From NCBI RefSeq assembly GCF_014054725.1, contig NZ_CP059563.1, positions 957,749-1,021,748 on the forward strand: a stretch of 64,000 nucleotides of DNA. The letters run 5' to 3'. The position numbers were made by a program, and so were the translations under genes. Origin of the DNA: Conchiformibius steedae (GTDB taxonomy: Bacteria > Pseudomonadota > Gammaproteobacteria > Burkholderiales > Neisseriaceae). The notes under the pieces are model-generated. The model searched no databases. It saw nothing but the letters and a program-made list of their open reading frames with translations, and had not been told where the DNA came from. Shown here piece after piece: positions 42,757 to 53,369 of this stretch (position 1 is the stretch's first letter; each line of letters begins with the position of its first letter).

Positions 42757-42937
42757 GGGGCAAAATCGGGCGTAAAGTCTTATTTTAGTCATTTTTGGGC
42801 AGATTGAACATGGTTTTGCTGCTTAAATCGGATAAATGCCTGATGTGTTGTCGCATCGCTGGAAACATTGTGATAAACTGGCGTATTTCAAAATATTTGA
42901 TTAACCCAATCTGTTTTAGGTAATAAGAAAGGCTGCC

Positions 42938-44248
42938 ATGAGCGCAACTGTTGAAAATTTGGAAAATTTGGAACGTAAATTGGTTGTTTCCATTGCGTGG
43001 GAAAACATCAACGCAGAAACAGCAAAACGTTTGAAAGACACTGCCCGCCGTGTGCGGATTGACGGTTTCCGTCCGGGCAAAGCGCCCTTGAAAATGGTGG
43101 AATCCATGTATGGCGCAGGTATTCAAAACGAAGTGTTGAACGACTTGGCGCAACAGGCTTTCCAACAAGCCGTAGCCGAGCAAAACATTGCTGTGGCGGC
43201 TTTGCTGCGTTTGGACGCGGTGGAAGGTCAGGCAGAAGATGCTGCTGATTTCCAAGTGGCATTTGTATTTGAAACCTTCCCCGAAGTAAACATCGGCGAT
43301 TTGTCTGCTTTGGAAGTGAACAAAGCCGCGATTGAAGTGGGTGAAGCTGAAGTGGATAAAACCATTGATATCCTGCGCAAACAACGCACCCGTTACACCC
43401 GCGTGGAACGCGCTGCGCAAGATGGCGACCGTGTGATTATTGATTTTGAAGGTAAGATTGACGGTGTGCCTTTTGAAGGCGGCAGCGCACAAAATTATGC
43501 TTTTGTATTGGGACAAGGTCAGATGCTGCCTGAATTTGAAGCAGGCGTATCGGGCTTAAAAGAAGGCGAAAGCAAAGAAGTATCGGTAAACTTCCCCGAG
43601 GACTACCACGGCAAAGACGTGGCAGGCAAAACGGCTGTATTTAATATTACCGTAAACAATGTTGCCGAAGCTGAACTGCCTGAAGTAGATGAGCAGTTTG
43701 CCAAAGCCTTGGGTATTGAAGACGGCGATTTGGCGAAAATGCGCGCCGAAATCCTGAAAAACGTTTCCCGCGAAGCCAAACGCCGTGTAGCCGCCAAAAA
43801 TGCCGATGCGGTAATGACGGCTTTGCGCCAGCATGTGCCTTTGCAACTGCCTCGTGCTTTGGTGGCAGACGAAGCTGAACGTTTGGCTGCGGAAATGCGT
43901 GAAAACTTCTCACGTCAAGGTTTGGACGCGCAAAATCTGGATTTGCCCGCTGCCATGTTTACCGACCGTGCCGAGCAAAATGTGGCATTGGGTTTAATCG
44001 TGCCTGAGCTGATTGAGCAAAACAAATTGCAACCCACTGAAGAGCAAGTGAAAAACATTGTGTTGGAATTTGCTGAAAGCTATGAAGACCCGCAAGAAGT
44101 GGTGGATTGGTACTTCTCTGACCGCGAGCGTTTGCAAGAGCCGACCAATTTGGCATTGCAAGCCAATGTGGTAGAGTTTGTATTTGGTAAAGCCAAAGTC
44201 ACCGAACAAGCGCTGTCATTTGACGAAGTGATGAGCGGCGCAGCGTAA
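42938..44248 (+). CDS. tig: Trigger factor (ribosome-associated chaperone)
   Basis: This 436-residue protein has the N-terminal ribosome-binding domain signature GFRPGKAPLK (~44-53) and a central FKBP-type PPIase domain (~160-245, DGDRVIIDFEGKIDGVPFEGG). The C-terminal chaperone arms follow. It binds ribosomal protein L23 and shields nascent chains. It is followed by a terminator and clpP, the classical tig-clpP order. Confidence 0.96.
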   Translation: MSATVENLENLERKLVVSIAWENINAETAKRLKDTARRVRIDGFRPGKAPLKMVESMYGAGIQNEVLNDLAQQAFQQAVAEQNIAVAALLRLDAVEGQAEDAADFQVAFVFETFPEVNIGDLSALEVNKAAIEVGEAEVDKTIDILRKQRTRYTRVERAAQDGDRVIIDFEGKIDGVPFEGGSAQNYAFVLGQGQMLPEFEAGVSGLKEGESKEVSVNFPEDYHGKDVAGKTAVFNITVNNVAEAELPEVDEQFAKALGIEDGDLAKMRAEILKNVSREAKRRVAAKNADAVMTALRQHVPLQLPRALVADEAERLAAEMRENFSRQGLDAQNLDLPAAMFTDRAEQNVALGLIVPELIEQNKLQPTEEQVKNIVLEFAESYEDPQEVVDWYFSDRERLQEPTNLALQANVVEFVFGKAKVTEQALSFDEVMSGAA

Positions 44249-44263
44249 ACGCTGTTTGCCCCG

Positions 44264-44297
44264 AAAAGCACCGGAGCGTCTGCTTGGGTGCTTTTTT
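44264..44297 (+). terminator. Terminator after tig
   Basis: AAAAGCACC pairs with GGTGCTTTT around a ~14-nt loop, and the distal arm runs into T6. It is located 16 bp after the tig stop and 24 bp before clpP. Confidence 0.75.
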
Positions 44298-44320
44298 ATC
44301 AGAAAATTTAAGGAAACAAT

Positions 44321-44956
44321 ATGATACCCGATATTTTAAACAATACGCTGATTCCGACTGTGATTGAGCAGAGCGGTCGCGGTGAACGCGCATTTGATAT
44401 TTATTCGCGCTTATTGAAAGAACGGATTATTTTTTTGATTGGTCCGGTAAACGACCATACTGCCAATTTGGTGGTGGCGCAAATGCTGTTTTTGGAAAGC
44501 GAAAACCCTGATAAAGATATTTATTTTTACATTAACAGCCCCGGTGGCAGCGTAACGGCGGGGATGTCGGTGTACGATACCATGAATTTTATCAAGCCCG
44601 ATGTGCAAACGCTGTGTTTGGGTCAGGCGGCGAGCATGGGCGCGTTTTTACTGTCGGCTGGCGCGAAAGGCAAACGTTTTGCGTTGCCGCATAGCCGTGT
44701 GATGATTCATCAGCCTTTGATTAGCGGCGGCTTGGGCGGACAGGCTTCCGATATTGAAATCCATGCACGTGAGCTGTTGAAGCTGAAAGGCAAGTTAAAT
44801 GAATTGCTGGCGCAGCATACGGGACAAAGCTTGGAACGCATTGAGCGTGACACCGACCGTGATAATTTTATGTCGGCAGAAGAAGCGGCGGCTTACGGTT
44901 TGGTAGACAAGGTAATTACTGCCCGTGCTGATGCGGTACAGGCGCAATCCGTTTAG
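44321..44956 (+). CDS. clpP: ATP-dependent Clp protease proteolytic subunit
   Basis: A 211-residue serine peptidase that forms the ClpXP/ClpAP barrel. Catalytic S105 lies in [12 protein letters not shown] and H130 in [10 protein letters not shown], with the Asp in [14 protein letters not shown]. The N-terminus [22 protein letters not shown] is standard. AAGGAAAC lies upstream of the ATG. No clpX follows in this window. Confidence 0.97.
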   Translation: MIPDILNNTLIPTVIEQSGRGERAFDIYSRLLKERIIFLIGPVNDHTANLVVAQMLFLESENPDKDIYFYINSPGGSVTAGMSVYDTMNFIKPDVQTLCLGQAASMGAFLLSAGAKGKRFALPHSRVMIHQPLISGGLGGQASDIEIHARELLKLKGKLNELLAQHTGQSLERIERDTDRDNFMSAEEAAAYGLVDKVITARADAVQAQSV

Positions 44957-44975
44957 ATTAAAGCCATAGAAAACA

Positions 44976-45007
44976 CAACGGCAGGAAAGTAATTCCTGCC
45001 GTTGTTT
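44976..45007. terminator. Bidirectional terminator between clpP and mrcA
   Basis: CAACGGCAGGAA (44976-44987) pairs perfectly with TTCCTGCCGTTG (44993-45004) around a 5-nt loop. T-rich sequence follows on the plus strand. The genes are convergent. Confidence 0.85.
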
Positions 45008-45012
45008 ATTTC

Positions 45013-47280
45013 TTAATCGGTAATTTCAAGATTTTCTGTTTTGCGCTTGGCGGGCTTGGGTGCTGCTTCGCTGTCTTCTGCTGCCGCTTTGCGTTTTTTT
45101 GGGCGTGCTTGCGGTTGTGCATTGGCAGCCGTTTCTTTTTTGCTGCTTGAACCGCCTGATTTAAAACTTTGAATCGGCATGCCTTTTAAGGCAAAACGCA
45201 TATAATCTACCCACACGGGCAAAGCGAGCGTGCCGCCGAAACCGCGCCGTCCCATGCTGGTGGGCTTGTCGTAACCGATATAAACAGCAGTTACCACTTT
45301 CGGGTTGTAACCCACAAACCACGCATCTTTAAAGTCGTTGGTTGTACCCGTTTTGCCGGCAATATCGCTGCGTCCGAGGGCATTGGCGCGCGCACCCGTA
45401 CCCGAGCGCACCACGTCCTGCAACATGGACGTCATCATGGAAGCATTTTTCGGGTCAATTACTTGAGGGGCGTTTTGACGTGCCACCAAGGGGTGCATTT
45501 CGGCGCGTAAATTGCCTTTGGTGTCGTAAATCTTGTCAATCACATAGCCTGAAACCTTGTAACCGCCGTTGGCAAATACCGCATAGCCTTCCGCCATTTG
45601 CAGCGGGGTTGCCGAACCTGCACCCAATGCCAAAGGTAAAGACGGCGGTAACTGATTGGCGCGGAAGCCGAAACGTTCTGCATAGCTGCGCAGGTAATCC
45701 ACACCCATGGCTTGCGCAATGCGCACCGATACCGTGTTTTTGGATTTGGTCAGTGCCAAGCGCAAACTAATCATGCCCGCGTAATAGCCGTCAGAGTTTT
45801 TCGGCTGCCAACCGCGGATATTCAGCGGCGCATCGTTTACCATAGTGGAAGGGGTCATGCCTCGTGATAAAGCTGCCGAATAAACAAAGGGTTTGAAGGT
45901 TGAACCGGGTTGGCGGATACTTTGGGTGGCGCGGTTAAAGGTTTTGTAATGGTAGTCGTAACCACCCACCACAGCACGAATCGCGCCTGTTTCGGTTTCC
46001 ATAGAAATCAACGCACCCTGAATGGCGGGTTGTTGCACCACCGTCCAGCGGTTGTTTCCCGTTTTGGTTACACGAATGACCGAACCTGCTTTTAAGGCAT
46101 TGTCGCCCAAGCGTTTGTTACCGATGGCATTGCGTGCCATGCCCATATCGTTTAAGGTCATCACGGCTTGCACACCGCCCTGCATGTGGATTTTCACCCC
46201 TTTGCTGTTTACCGAAGTAATCACCGCAGGCACCATATTTTCAACGGTATAGGTATTGGCGAGGTATTGTTCGATACCGTCTTCCACGTCTTCCATTTGG
46301 CTTAAATCCAGTTGTTCTTCTGCGCCACGATAGGACGAGCCGCGGTCAAAATTACGCAATGCCTTACGCATGGCTGCGGTGGCGACTTTTTGATGAGCAG
46401 TGCTGACAGTGGTATAAACTTTGAAGCCTTGCGTGTACACGTCTTCGCCGTATTTTTCATACAGGGTTTGGCGTGCCATTTCTGCAACATACAGCGAGTT
46501 TTGGTCAATCAGCAAACGGTAGCGTTCGTAATGCAGCTCTTCCGCCAGTGCGTCTTGACGCTGCTGTGGTGCAATCATGCCCAAATCCACCATATTGTTG
46601 AGAATGTATTCCTGACGTAAACGGGCGCGTTCGGGATTGACAATCGGATTAAAGGTGGACGGGGCTTTGGGCAAGCCTGCCAAAATACTGGCTTCTGCCA
46701 AGGTAAGGTCTTGAACAGGTTTGTTAAAATAAATTTTGGCAGCCGATGCAAAACCATAAGCACGCTGACCGAGGTAGATTTGATTGAAATAAAGTTCTAA
46801 AATTTGGTCTTTGGTGAGGCTGCGCTCAATTTTGTAGGCGAGCAAGGCTTCATTGAATTTGCGCGTGAGCGTGCGTTCGTTGGTAAGGTAGAAATTACGC
46901 GCCACCTGTTGGGTAATGGTACTGGCACCCTGTTTGTGTCCGCCGCGCAAATTGCTCATCATGGCGCGACCCACGCCCACCACGTCCACGCCCCAGTGTT
47001 CGTAAAAGCGTTTGTCTTCGGCGGCGATTACTGCGTCTTTCAACACTTTGGGAAACTGGTCAATCGGGGTAAAGGCGCGGCGCTCGTCGCCGTAAGTGCC
47101 GATAATCACGCCGTCTGACGAATAAATGGTTAAAGGCTCTTTGGGCTGGTAGTGTTTGACGGCATCAAGCTCGGGCAGTTTGGGGTAAGTTACCAAAACC
47201 GCAACGGTAATCAGACCGACTGTAAACAAAAACAGCCCCAAAACAAGCCCTAAAATGGTGAGGAGGAAATTTTTAATCAT
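45013..47280 (-). CDS. mrcA: Penicillin-binding protein 1A (bifunctional transglycosylase/transpeptidase)
   Basis: A 755-residue class A PBP with one N-terminal membrane helix (~5-32). The GT51 transglycosylase domain (~50-230) contains AAEDKRFYEHWGVD and GASTITQQVARNFYL. The transpeptidase domain has the active serine in PGSTFKPF, SKNTVSVRIA and KTGTTNDFKDAWFVG. The C-terminal tail is Lys/Arg/Ala-rich. It polymerises and cross-links peptidoglycan. It is divergent from pilM, the standard ponA-pilMNOPQ arrangement. Confidence 0.95.
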   Translation of the reverse strand: MIKNFLLTILGLVLGLFLFTVGLITVAVLVTYPKLPELDAVKHYQPKEPLTIYSSDGVIIGTYGDERRAFTPIDQFPKVLKDAVIAAEDKRFYEHWGVDVVGVGRAMMSNLRGGHKQGASTITQQVARNFYLTNERTLTRKFNEALLAYKIERSLTKDQILELYFNQIYLGQRAYGFASAAKIYFNKPVQDLTLAEASILAGLPKAPSTFNPIVNPERARLRQEYILNNMVDLGMIAPQQRQDALAEELHYERYRLLIDQNSLYVAEMARQTLYEKYGEDVYTQGFKVYTTVSTAHQKVATAAMRKALRNFDRGSSYRGAEEQLDLSQMEDVEDGIEQYLANTYTVENMVPAVITSVNSKGVKIHMQGGVQAVMTLNDMGMARNAIGNKRLGDNALKAGSVIRVTKTGNNRWTVVQQPAIQGALISMETETGAIRAVVGGYDYHYKTFNRATQSIRQPGSTFKPFVYSAALSRGMTPSTMVNDAPLNIRGWQPKNSDGYYAGMISLRLALTKSKNTVSVRIAQAMGVDYLRSYAERFGFRANQLPPSLPLALGAGSATPLQMAEGYAVFANGGYKVSGYVIDKIYDTKGNLRAEMHPLVARQNAPQVIDPKNASMMTSMLQDVVRSGTGARANALGRSDIAGKTGTTNDFKDAWFVGYNPKVVTAVYIGYDKPTSMGRRGFGGTLALPVWVDYMRFALKGMPIQSFKSGGSSSKKETAANAQPQARPKKRKAAAEDSEAAPKPAKRKTENLEITD

Positions 47281-47414
47281 GATTTTTTAATAAAAAGTTG
47301 CCATCAGTTTTTTTAAATAAAGTAAAATAAGCCCAGTTTTTGTTACTGGATGGGAACGGACTGCGGACGTTGCTATTATAAATGCTTTCATGCGTCAGGT
47401 AAGGATTTTAAATC

Positions 47415-48548
47415 ATGCGTTTTAAGAAAACCGATAAAAATACTGGTAAAAAAGCTGAAAAGGCAAAGAAATCTTCTGCCAAATCGGCTGCGGGCATTTC
47501 GGGTAAAACCGTTATCGGACTCGATATCGGGCAAAATAATATCCGAATGATTCAGCTTTCGGGCAAAGGCGGTAATCAGGTACAGGTGGATAAATATGCC
47601 ATTGAGCCTTTGCCGCAGGGTGTGATTTCGGGTACCGAGATTACGAATTTTGACACGCTTGTATCCCAATTGCAACACTGCTACGGCAAGTTGAAAACGG
47701 GCTGTAAGTCGGTTAATCTTGCCCTGCCGATGGGCTCGGTAACGATTGAGACCAACCTGCAGTTTTCGCCCGACAGCGAACTGACAATTCAGGAATTGGT
47801 GGAAGCGGAAGTGGTGCGTGTGGGCGCGTTGGACGAAATGCGCTACGATTGGCAAATGTTGCCACATCACGGTTCGTCTCCTGAAGAGCCTGTGTTGATG
47901 GTGGCAGCAAAAACCGAAAACGTGGACCGTTATGTGGATTTGGTGGAAGATGCGGGATTAACCGTTACTAATGTGGATGTGGACGTGTTTGCGCTGTTTA
48001 ACGCCTATGCCTATGTGAACGAAATGCACGACAATGAGTTTTTCCAAGAGCGCGTGGTATTGTTTGATATCGGCGATGTGGTGATGAAGGCTTTGGTGGT
48101 GGAGGGGGGTAAAATCCTGTACCGTCACGAAAGCAATTTCGGTTTGGACCAATTGGTGCAGCTGATTCAGCGCACTTATCAGACCACCGAAGAAGAGGCT
48201 TTGGAAATGATTGCGGGCCGCCGCCAACGCCCCGAAGAATATAAGGTGGAAGTAAGCGATTATTTCAATATGCAGGTGGCACAGGAAGTGCAGCGTGTGA
48301 TGCAGTTTTTTATGACCACGCGCAGCCACAGCGATTCCAGCATTCAGCGCATCTTTTTGAGCGGCAGCGGCTGTGTGGCGCATTCGGGGCTGGTGGAAGT
48401 GGTGCGTCTGCAAACGGAAATTCCTACGCAAGAGTTGGCACCGGTGTTGTCGGCAAACATTAAGGCAAAAGTAAGCGACGAGCAACTTGAAGAGGATGCC
48501 AATGGATTGACCACGGCATTCGGTTTGGCGTTGAGAGGATTGTTCTAG
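47415..48548 (+). CDS. pilM: Type IV pilus inner-membrane platform protein PilM
   Basis: A 377-residue cytoplasmic actin/FtsA-like ATP-binding protein. The phosphate-1 loop is VIGLDIGQNNIRMIQLSG. It has a Lys-rich N-terminal extension and a second nucleotide loop (ERVVLFDIGDVVMKALVV). It binds the cytoplasmic tail of PilN and connects the pilus motor to the alignment complex. AAGGA precedes the ATG. It is the first gene of pilMNOPQ. Confidence 0.95.
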   Translation: MRFKKTDKNTGKKAEKAKKSSAKSAAGISGKTVIGLDIGQNNIRMIQLSGKGGNQVQVDKYAIEPLPQGVISGTEITNFDTLVSQLQHCYGKLKTGCKSVNLALPMGSVTIETNLQFSPDSELTIQELVEAEVVRVGALDEMRYDWQMLPHHGSSPEEPVLMVAAKTENVDRYVDLVEDAGLTVTNVDVDVFALFNAYAYVNEMHDNEFFQERVVLFDIGDVVMKALVVEGGKILYRHESNFGLDQLVQLIQRTYQTTEEEALEMIAGRRQRPEEYKVEVSDYFNMQVAQEVQRVMQFFMTTRSHSDSSIQRIFLSGSGCVAHSGLVEVVRLQTEIPTQELAPVLSANIKAKVSDEQLEEDANGLTTAFGLALRGLF

Positions 48549-48675
48549 TTTGTTGCAATACACAGGGTTGGCACATCAAGCACACAACCCCTGATTTGGA
48601 CAGGGTTATGCCCCGCCCAAATAGGCTTATTTTACCGCTAGTTATGGCGGGGTTTCAAACCACAAAGGAATTTTG

Positions 48676-49389
48676 ATGAATCTGATTAAAGTCAACCTGC
48701 TTCCCTATCGTGAATTGCGGGAAATGAAGCAGAAGAAGCAGTTTCAAAATATTTTGGCAGGCGGCTTTTTGCTGGGCGCTTTGCTCTGCGGCGGGGTGTA
48801 TATGGTGCTGGACAAGGCCGTTGAACACCAAAACAGCCGCAACCAAAGCCTGCAGGACGGTATAGAGTCTTTGAAAAAGGAAATCGCCACCATTCAAACA
48901 CTGCGTGCCGATAAGGAACGTTTTCTTGAGCGCAAGAAAAAAGTGGAAGAATTGGACAACAAACGCTTTGACGGGGCGCGTATTGTGGACAGCCTGAATC
49001 AGGTGGTGCCTGACGGTGCGTATCTGGTACAGCTGAAAGGCGGCGACACCAACAGCAGCGGCAGTACCGGAAAAGATGAGTACACCATTGAAGGGCGTGC
49101 GTTGAGCGACAATAAAGTGGCTTTGCTGATGGCGGCGCTGCCCAGTACGGGTATGTTTAACCTGCCCGAACTGGTGGAAATTGCCAAAACCGAAGATTCG
49201 CAAAAATTTATTTTAAGATCCACGCTGGCAGACCAATCTTTGCTGCCGCCGCCTTCGGTTGCGCCCAAGCCTGTGGTGCCTGCTGATGACGGTGCGCAAG
49301 CCGCACCGTCCGAACCGCCTGCTGCCGCTTCTGCGCCGCCTGCCGATACCGCTGCCGAACCCCCCGCATCGCCGGCACAAGCACAATAA
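48676..49389 (+). CDS. pilN: Type IV pilus assembly protein PilN
   Basis: A 237-residue bitopic membrane protein. The cytoplasmic motif INLLPYRE-like (IKVNLLPYRELREM) at residues 4-17 is the PilM-binding segment. A membrane helix at ~25-45 is followed by a coiled coil and a periplasmic ferredoxin-like domain. The ATG at 48676 follows AAGGAA by 5 nt, whereas the TTG one codon earlier is unlikely. The C-terminus is Pro/Ala-rich. A 127-bp gap with a GC-rich inverted repeat separates it from pilM. Confidence 0.94.
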   Translation: MNLIKVNLLPYRELREMKQKKQFQNILAGGFLLGALLCGGVYMVLDKAVEHQNSRNQSLQDGIESLKKEIATIQTLRADKERFLERKKKVEELDNKRFDGARIVDSLNQVVPDGAYLVQLKGGDTNSSGSTGKDEYTIEGRALSDNKVALLMAALPSTGMFNLPELVEIAKTEDSQKFILRSTLADQSLLPPPSVAPKPVVPADDGAQAAPSEPPAAASAPPADTAAEPPASPAQAQ

Positions 49390-49414
49390 CCTTTTCAACA
49401 CGGAGTGTTAAAGA

Positions 49415-50056
49415 ATGAATATGAACGAATTGGATATGCAGAAGCTGCATCTGGCACCCAAGCCGGTTCAGTTTTTTATCGCACTGCTGGTGGCGGTGCT
49501 GCTGCTGGTGGCGGGCTTTGTGCTGATGTTCCAAGAACAGTGGGAAACGCTGCAAACCGCGAAGGAAGAAGAAGTTACTTTAAAAGAACAATATGTGGAC
49601 CAAAGCCGTCAGGCAGCCAATCTGGAAAATTTGCAGATTGAGCTGAAAATGATTGAAGAATCCATTGCCAATCTGATTAAAAAACTGCCCACGTCGTCTG
49701 AAATCCCCAGCCTGATTCAAGAGCTGTATCAGGCAGCAGCACAAAACGGTCTGACCATGAGCGCGGTAATTCCGCAACAGCCGGTAAGCGAAGATTCCAG
49801 CATTCAGCGTTTGCCGTTTACCATTTCGGTGGTGGGTTCTTACGAGCAGCTGGCGCAGTTTTTGCGTGATGTGGGCAAAATGTCGCGTATCGTCACTTTG
49901 TCAAACATTACCATTAACGAAGCCCCTGGCGAACAAAGTAAAAAAACCGGCAGCAAATTGCAGTTGAGCGCAGTGGCCAGCACCTATAAAGCCATTGATG
50001 CCAACCCTGCATCGGCAGCATCTGCAGCCAGCGGCGCCGCTTCTTCGGCACAATAA
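49415..50056 (+). CDS. pilO: Type IV pilus assembly protein PilO
   Basis: A 213-residue bitopic protein with a membrane helix at ~18-40 (FFIALLVAVLLLVAGFVLMF), a coiled coil (~45-90) and a periplasmic alpha/beta domain (~95-195, PFTISVVGSYEQLAQFLRDV). It pairs with PilN in the inner-membrane alignment subcomplex. An Ala/Ser-rich tail ends the protein. GGAG lies upstream of the ATG. Confidence 0.94.
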   Translation: MNMNELDMQKLHLAPKPVQFFIALLVAVLLLVAGFVLMFQEQWETLQTAKEEEVTLKEQYVDQSRQAANLENLQIELKMIEESIANLIKKLPTSSEIPSLIQELYQAAAQNGLTMSAVIPQQPVSEDSSIQRLPFTISVVGSYEQLAQFLRDVGKMSRIVTLSNITINEAPGEQSKKTGSKLQLSAVASTYKAIDANPASAASAASGAASSAQ

Positions 50057-50071
50057 GGACAGGATGAGAGA

Positions 50072-50605
50072 ATGAAAGCCAAATTACTAATGATTCCTTT
50101 GGTTTTTGTGTTGGCGGGCTGTTTGGACGAACACGAAGACCTGCAAAACTGGATGGAACAGGCCAAACAGGAAGCCAAACTGCGGGTACAGAAACCGCAG
50201 CCGCCCGCACCGGTACAAACCGTGGAATACACACCGCCGCCGCACATCAGCCCGCACGCATTCAGCGTACAGCGTATGCGTTCAAACTATCAGGTAGGCA
50301 ATGCGCCTGATGTCAACCGTGCCAAAGAAGTGTTGGAAAACTATGATTTGAACACCTTAAAATTTGTGGGTGTGATTGGCAGCGGCAATGCCTTATCGGG
50401 TTTGGTGGAAGTGGAAGGTCATGTTTACACGGTGAAACCGGGCAACCACATGGGCAAAAACTACGGACGTATCGTGCGTATTACCGCCGACCAGATTACC
50501 TTGCGCGAAACGGTGGAAGATTCTTTAGGCAACTGGGTAAACCGTGAAGCCAAGCTGATTCCCGCCGCCGATGCGGAAACCGAAAATGCGGTAAATAATA
50601 ATTAA
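50072..50605 (+). CDS. pilP: Type IV pilus lipoprotein PilP
   Basis: A 177-residue lipoprotein: signal peptide with lipobox LAGC (C17), a disordered proline-rich linker that contacts PilN/PilO, and a small beta-sandwich domain (~95-165, LKFVGVIGSGNALSGLVEVEGHVYTVKPGNHMG) that docks on the PilQ secretin. It follows pilO by 15 nt and precedes pilQ. Confidence 0.94.
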   Translation: MKAKLLMIPLVFVLAGCLDEHEDLQNWMEQAKQEAKLRVQKPQPPAPVQTVEYTPPPHISPHAFSVQRMRSNYQVGNAPDVNRAKEVLENYDLNTLKFVGVIGSGNALSGLVEVEGHVYTVKPGNHMGKNYGRIVRITADQITLRETVEDSLGNWVNREAKLIPAADAETENAVNNN

Positions 50606-50632
50606 ATTTTTTAAATTGAAAGAGGTTAATTT

Positions 50633-52771
50633 ATGAAACTTACTTTTAAAAAAGCAGTTCCGGTGCTGGCACTGAGCTTGGCGGTACAAGCGGCTTACGC
50701 AGGCAATATTACCGACATCAACGTATCGGTGCTGCCCGACCAGCGGCGTGTCATCAAAGTCAAATTTGACAAAGACATCACCAAGCCCAGCGGTTTTATT
50801 TATACCACCCCTTCGCGCATTGCCTTGGATTTTGCCGGCACCAAAATTCAATTGCCGCAAAAACAGCTTTCTTACAACGATTCGCTGTTGAACCACATTA
50901 TCGCTGCCGACGATAACGAACGCGCCCGCATTTCCTTGAGCCTGAGCAAAGAAGGTCAGTACGACACCGAAATCAAAGGCGACGAAGTATGGGTGTATGT
51001 GAGCGAAAGCAGCGGCAGTTCCGCCCCGCCGGTTGCCGAAAGCAAAAAAGGCGGTAAAAAAAGCAGCAAAGCCACCGAGCAGGCAGACAGCGGCAGCAGC
51101 GAGATGCCCGCACCCAACGATTCTTTCGGCGGCAACGCACCTTTGAACGTCAATTTCGTAACCGGTCCGAACAAAACCGGTGTCGTACAATATTCGTCTG
51201 CGTATGACGGACAGCCGCAGGTAAAAGTATTGAACGACCGCATTGTGGTTACGCTGAAAAACTACCCCCTGTCGGCAGCCGACCAAAAAAATCTCGATGT
51301 TTCCTCGTTTAACACCCCCGTGCGTAATGTGCTGGTGCGCCGTGTGGGTAACGACACCCAAATTACCGTACGCAGCGGCGGCAAATGGGACCACCGTGTC
51401 CGCAACAGCAACGGACGCAACGAAATCCGCATTTCGCCCGCTTTAAGTTCGATATTGGGCGAAGCAGGTTTCAAACCGAAAAACAGCAAACAAAGCTTTT
51501 CCGGCAAACGCATTTCTTTGGATTTCCAAAACATCGATGTGCGTACCATTTTGCAGATTTTGGCAAAAGAATCGGGTATGAACATTGTTGCCAGCGATGC
51601 CGTTCAAGGCAAAATGACCTTGTCGCTGAAAGACGTGCCGTGGGATCAGGCATTGGCGCTGGTGTTGGATACCTATGATTTGGACAAAGCCCAACAAGGC
51701 AATATCATTCGCATCGCCCCGCGTGAAGAACTGCAAAAACGCATTCAGGAAGAACTTAAATCCGTACAGGAACGCGAAAAATACGAACCTTTGGTATCGC
51801 GCACCTTCCAGTTGAAATACAAAAATGTGGAAGAATTCCGCGATATTCTGAAACTGGGCAGCGGCGACGGTAAAGGCAGCGGCAATATGTTGAGCGAGCG
51901 CGGCAATGCCATGATTGACCCGTCCACCAACACCTTGATTGTAACGGACGTTGCCAAAGTAGTGAAAAAATTTGAAGCGCTGATTGCCGAATTGGACGTG
52001 GCTGCCAAGCAAGTAATGGTGGAAGCGCGGATTGTGGAAGCCGCAGAAGGCGTGTCGCGCGATTTGGGTATCCGCTTCGGCTATGCGCGTCGTGGTGCAA
52101 CCGCCATTGGTAATGATTTGGATGCCGCCATCAACAACCGCAATGCCGCTTTGGGCAGTGCCAACACCACTTTGTTGAATCCAAATGTGAATCTGCCCGC
52201 ATCGGCAGCGGTAAACACCATTTCTCTGGTGCGTTCTGTGGCTTCGGGCGCATTGGGCTTGGAACTGTCTGCCATGGAAACGGACAACCGTTCCAAAACC
52301 ATTTCCAGCCCGCGCGTTTTAACGCAAGACGGTAAAGAAGCGGAAATCGTACAAGGTTTGGAAATTCCCTACCAAACCCGTAGCGACAACGGCTATACCA
52401 CTGCATTTAAACAAGCGGCTTTGACCTTGAAAGTGACTCCGCGCATCACCCCCGACAGCAAAGTGATTTTGGATGTGCTGGTCAGCAAAAACGACGTGGA
52501 CCGTTCTTTGCGTAACATCAACGGCGAACCTGCGATTGCCAAGCGCGAAGTGAAAACACAGGCGATGATTGAAGACGGCGGTACTTTGGTGGTGGGCGGC
52601 GTGTATCAGGAAGTGTTTGATAACACCGTCAGCAAAGTGCCTTTGTTGGGCGATTTGCCGGTGGTAGGCAACCTGTTCAAGTCGCGCGGACGCAACCACA
52701 GCCGCAATGAATTGCTGTTCTTTATCACCCCGCGCATTATGGGTGGCGAAAGCAATGTAATGCGTTATTAA
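50633..52771 (+). CDS. pilQ: Type IV pilus secretin PilQ
   Basis: A 712-residue outer-membrane secretin through which the pilus exits and through which DNA uptake proceeds. The signal peptide ends AYA at ~24. Two AMIN domains (~25-125 and ~170-275) are separated by a Ser/Lys-rich linker. An N0/STN domain ([19 protein letters not shown]), an N1 KH-like domain ([16 protein letters not shown]) and the C-terminal secretin barrel follow ([28 protein letters not shown]). I do not see the PAAKQQ-type small basic repeats of gonococcal/meningococcal PilQ in the linker. Confidence 0.95.
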   Translation: MKLTFKKAVPVLALSLAVQAAYAGNITDINVSVLPDQRRVIKVKFDKDITKPSGFIYTTPSRIALDFAGTKIQLPQKQLSYNDSLLNHIIAADDNERARISLSLSKEGQYDTEIKGDEVWVYVSESSGSSAPPVAESKKGGKKSSKATEQADSGSSEMPAPNDSFGGNAPLNVNFVTGPNKTGVVQYSSAYDGQPQVKVLNDRIVVTLKNYPLSAADQKNLDVSSFNTPVRNVLVRRVGNDTQITVRSGGKWDHRVRNSNGRNEIRISPALSSILGEAGFKPKNSKQSFSGKRISLDFQNIDVRTILQILAKESGMNIVASDAVQGKMTLSLKDVPWDQALALVLDTYDLDKAQQGNIIRIAPREELQKRIQEELKSVQEREKYEPLVSRTFQLKYKNVEEFRDILKLGSGDGKGSGNMLSERGNAMIDPSTNTLIVTDVAKVVKKFEALIAELDVAAKQVMVEARIVEAAEGVSRDLGIRFGYARRGATAIGNDLDAAINNRNAALGSANTTLLNPNVNLPASAAVNTISLVRSVASGALGLELSAMETDNRSKTISSPRVLTQDGKEAEIVQGLEIPYQTRSDNGYTTAFKQAALTLKVTPRITPDSKVILDVLVSKNDVDRSLRNINGEPAIAKREVKTQAMIEDGGTLVVGGVYQEVFDNTVSKVPLLGDLPVVGNLFKSRGRNHSRNELLFFITPRIMGGESNVMRY

Positions 52772-52823
52772 TCCGCGCAAAATAAAATTCTATATTGATA
52801 GCGTTTGCGCTAAAATGCCTGCC

Positions 52824-53369
52824 ATGAACTCTATGGCAGGCAATATTTTTTTTATCGGCTTGATGGGCGCGGGTAAAACCAGTTTGGGTAAGCAATTGGC
52901 AGCGCGTTTGCAACGTCCGTTTTTTGACAGCGACCAAGCATTGTGTGAAAAAACAGGCGTTTCCATTCCTACCATTTTTGAATGGGAGGGCGAAGACGGT
53001 TTTCGTGAGCGCGAATGCCAAATCATTGACGAATTGACGGCTTTGTCGGGCATTGTGTTGGCAACGGGCGGTGGCGCGGTGTTGCGTCCGCAAAACCGTG
53101 CCTGTTTGCGCGAACGGGGAACGGTGGTGTATCTGCATGTTCCGCCTGAAATTTTGTTTGAGCGCACCTGCCACGACCGTAACCGTCCGCTGTTGCAGGT
53201 GGACGACCCTTTACAAACCTTGCGCGAGCTGTACCGTGTGCGCGACCCGCTGTACCGCCAAACCGCACATTGTGTGTTGGATGTGGGCAATGATGCTTAT
53301 TTTTCCACGTTTAAACAACTTCTTGATATGCTTTTAAGGAATCAGCAAAATGCAGACTTTGCAGGTTGA
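52824..53369 (+). CDS. aroK: Shikimate kinase
   Basis: An enzyme of ~181 residues that phosphorylates shikimate at O3. The P-loop is [17 protein letters not shown], the shikimate-binding motif is [12 protein letters not shown], and ATGGGAVLR marks the substrate loop. Three in-frame ATGs (52815, 52824, 52833) could start it; the second matches the usual N-terminal length, but no RBS decides. It overlaps aroB by 20 nt. Confidence 0.93.
   Translation: MNSMAGNIFFIGLMGAGKTSLGKQLAARLQRPFFDSDQALCEKTGVSIPTIFEWEGEDGFRERECQIIDELTALSGIVLATGGGAVLRPQNRACLRERGTVVYLHVPPEILFERTCHDRNRPLLQVDDPLQTLRELYRVRDPLYRQTAHCVLDVGNDAYFSTFKQLLDMLLRNQQNADFAG

Noticed and set aside
42868..42896. Promoter before tig (TTGTGA, 17-nt spacer, AAATAT)
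   Set aside because: Spacing is right but the -10 match is poor; several equivalent AT-rich words are nearby.
48601..48660. Terminator between pilM and pilN
   Set aside because: A CCCCGCC/GGCGGGG inverted repeat is present, but the ~28-nt loop and lack of a T run make termination unlikely within the pil operon.
50525..51394. Minus-strand open frame opposite pilP/pilQ
   Set aside because: It spans the junction of two well-supported genes and is a compositional shadow.
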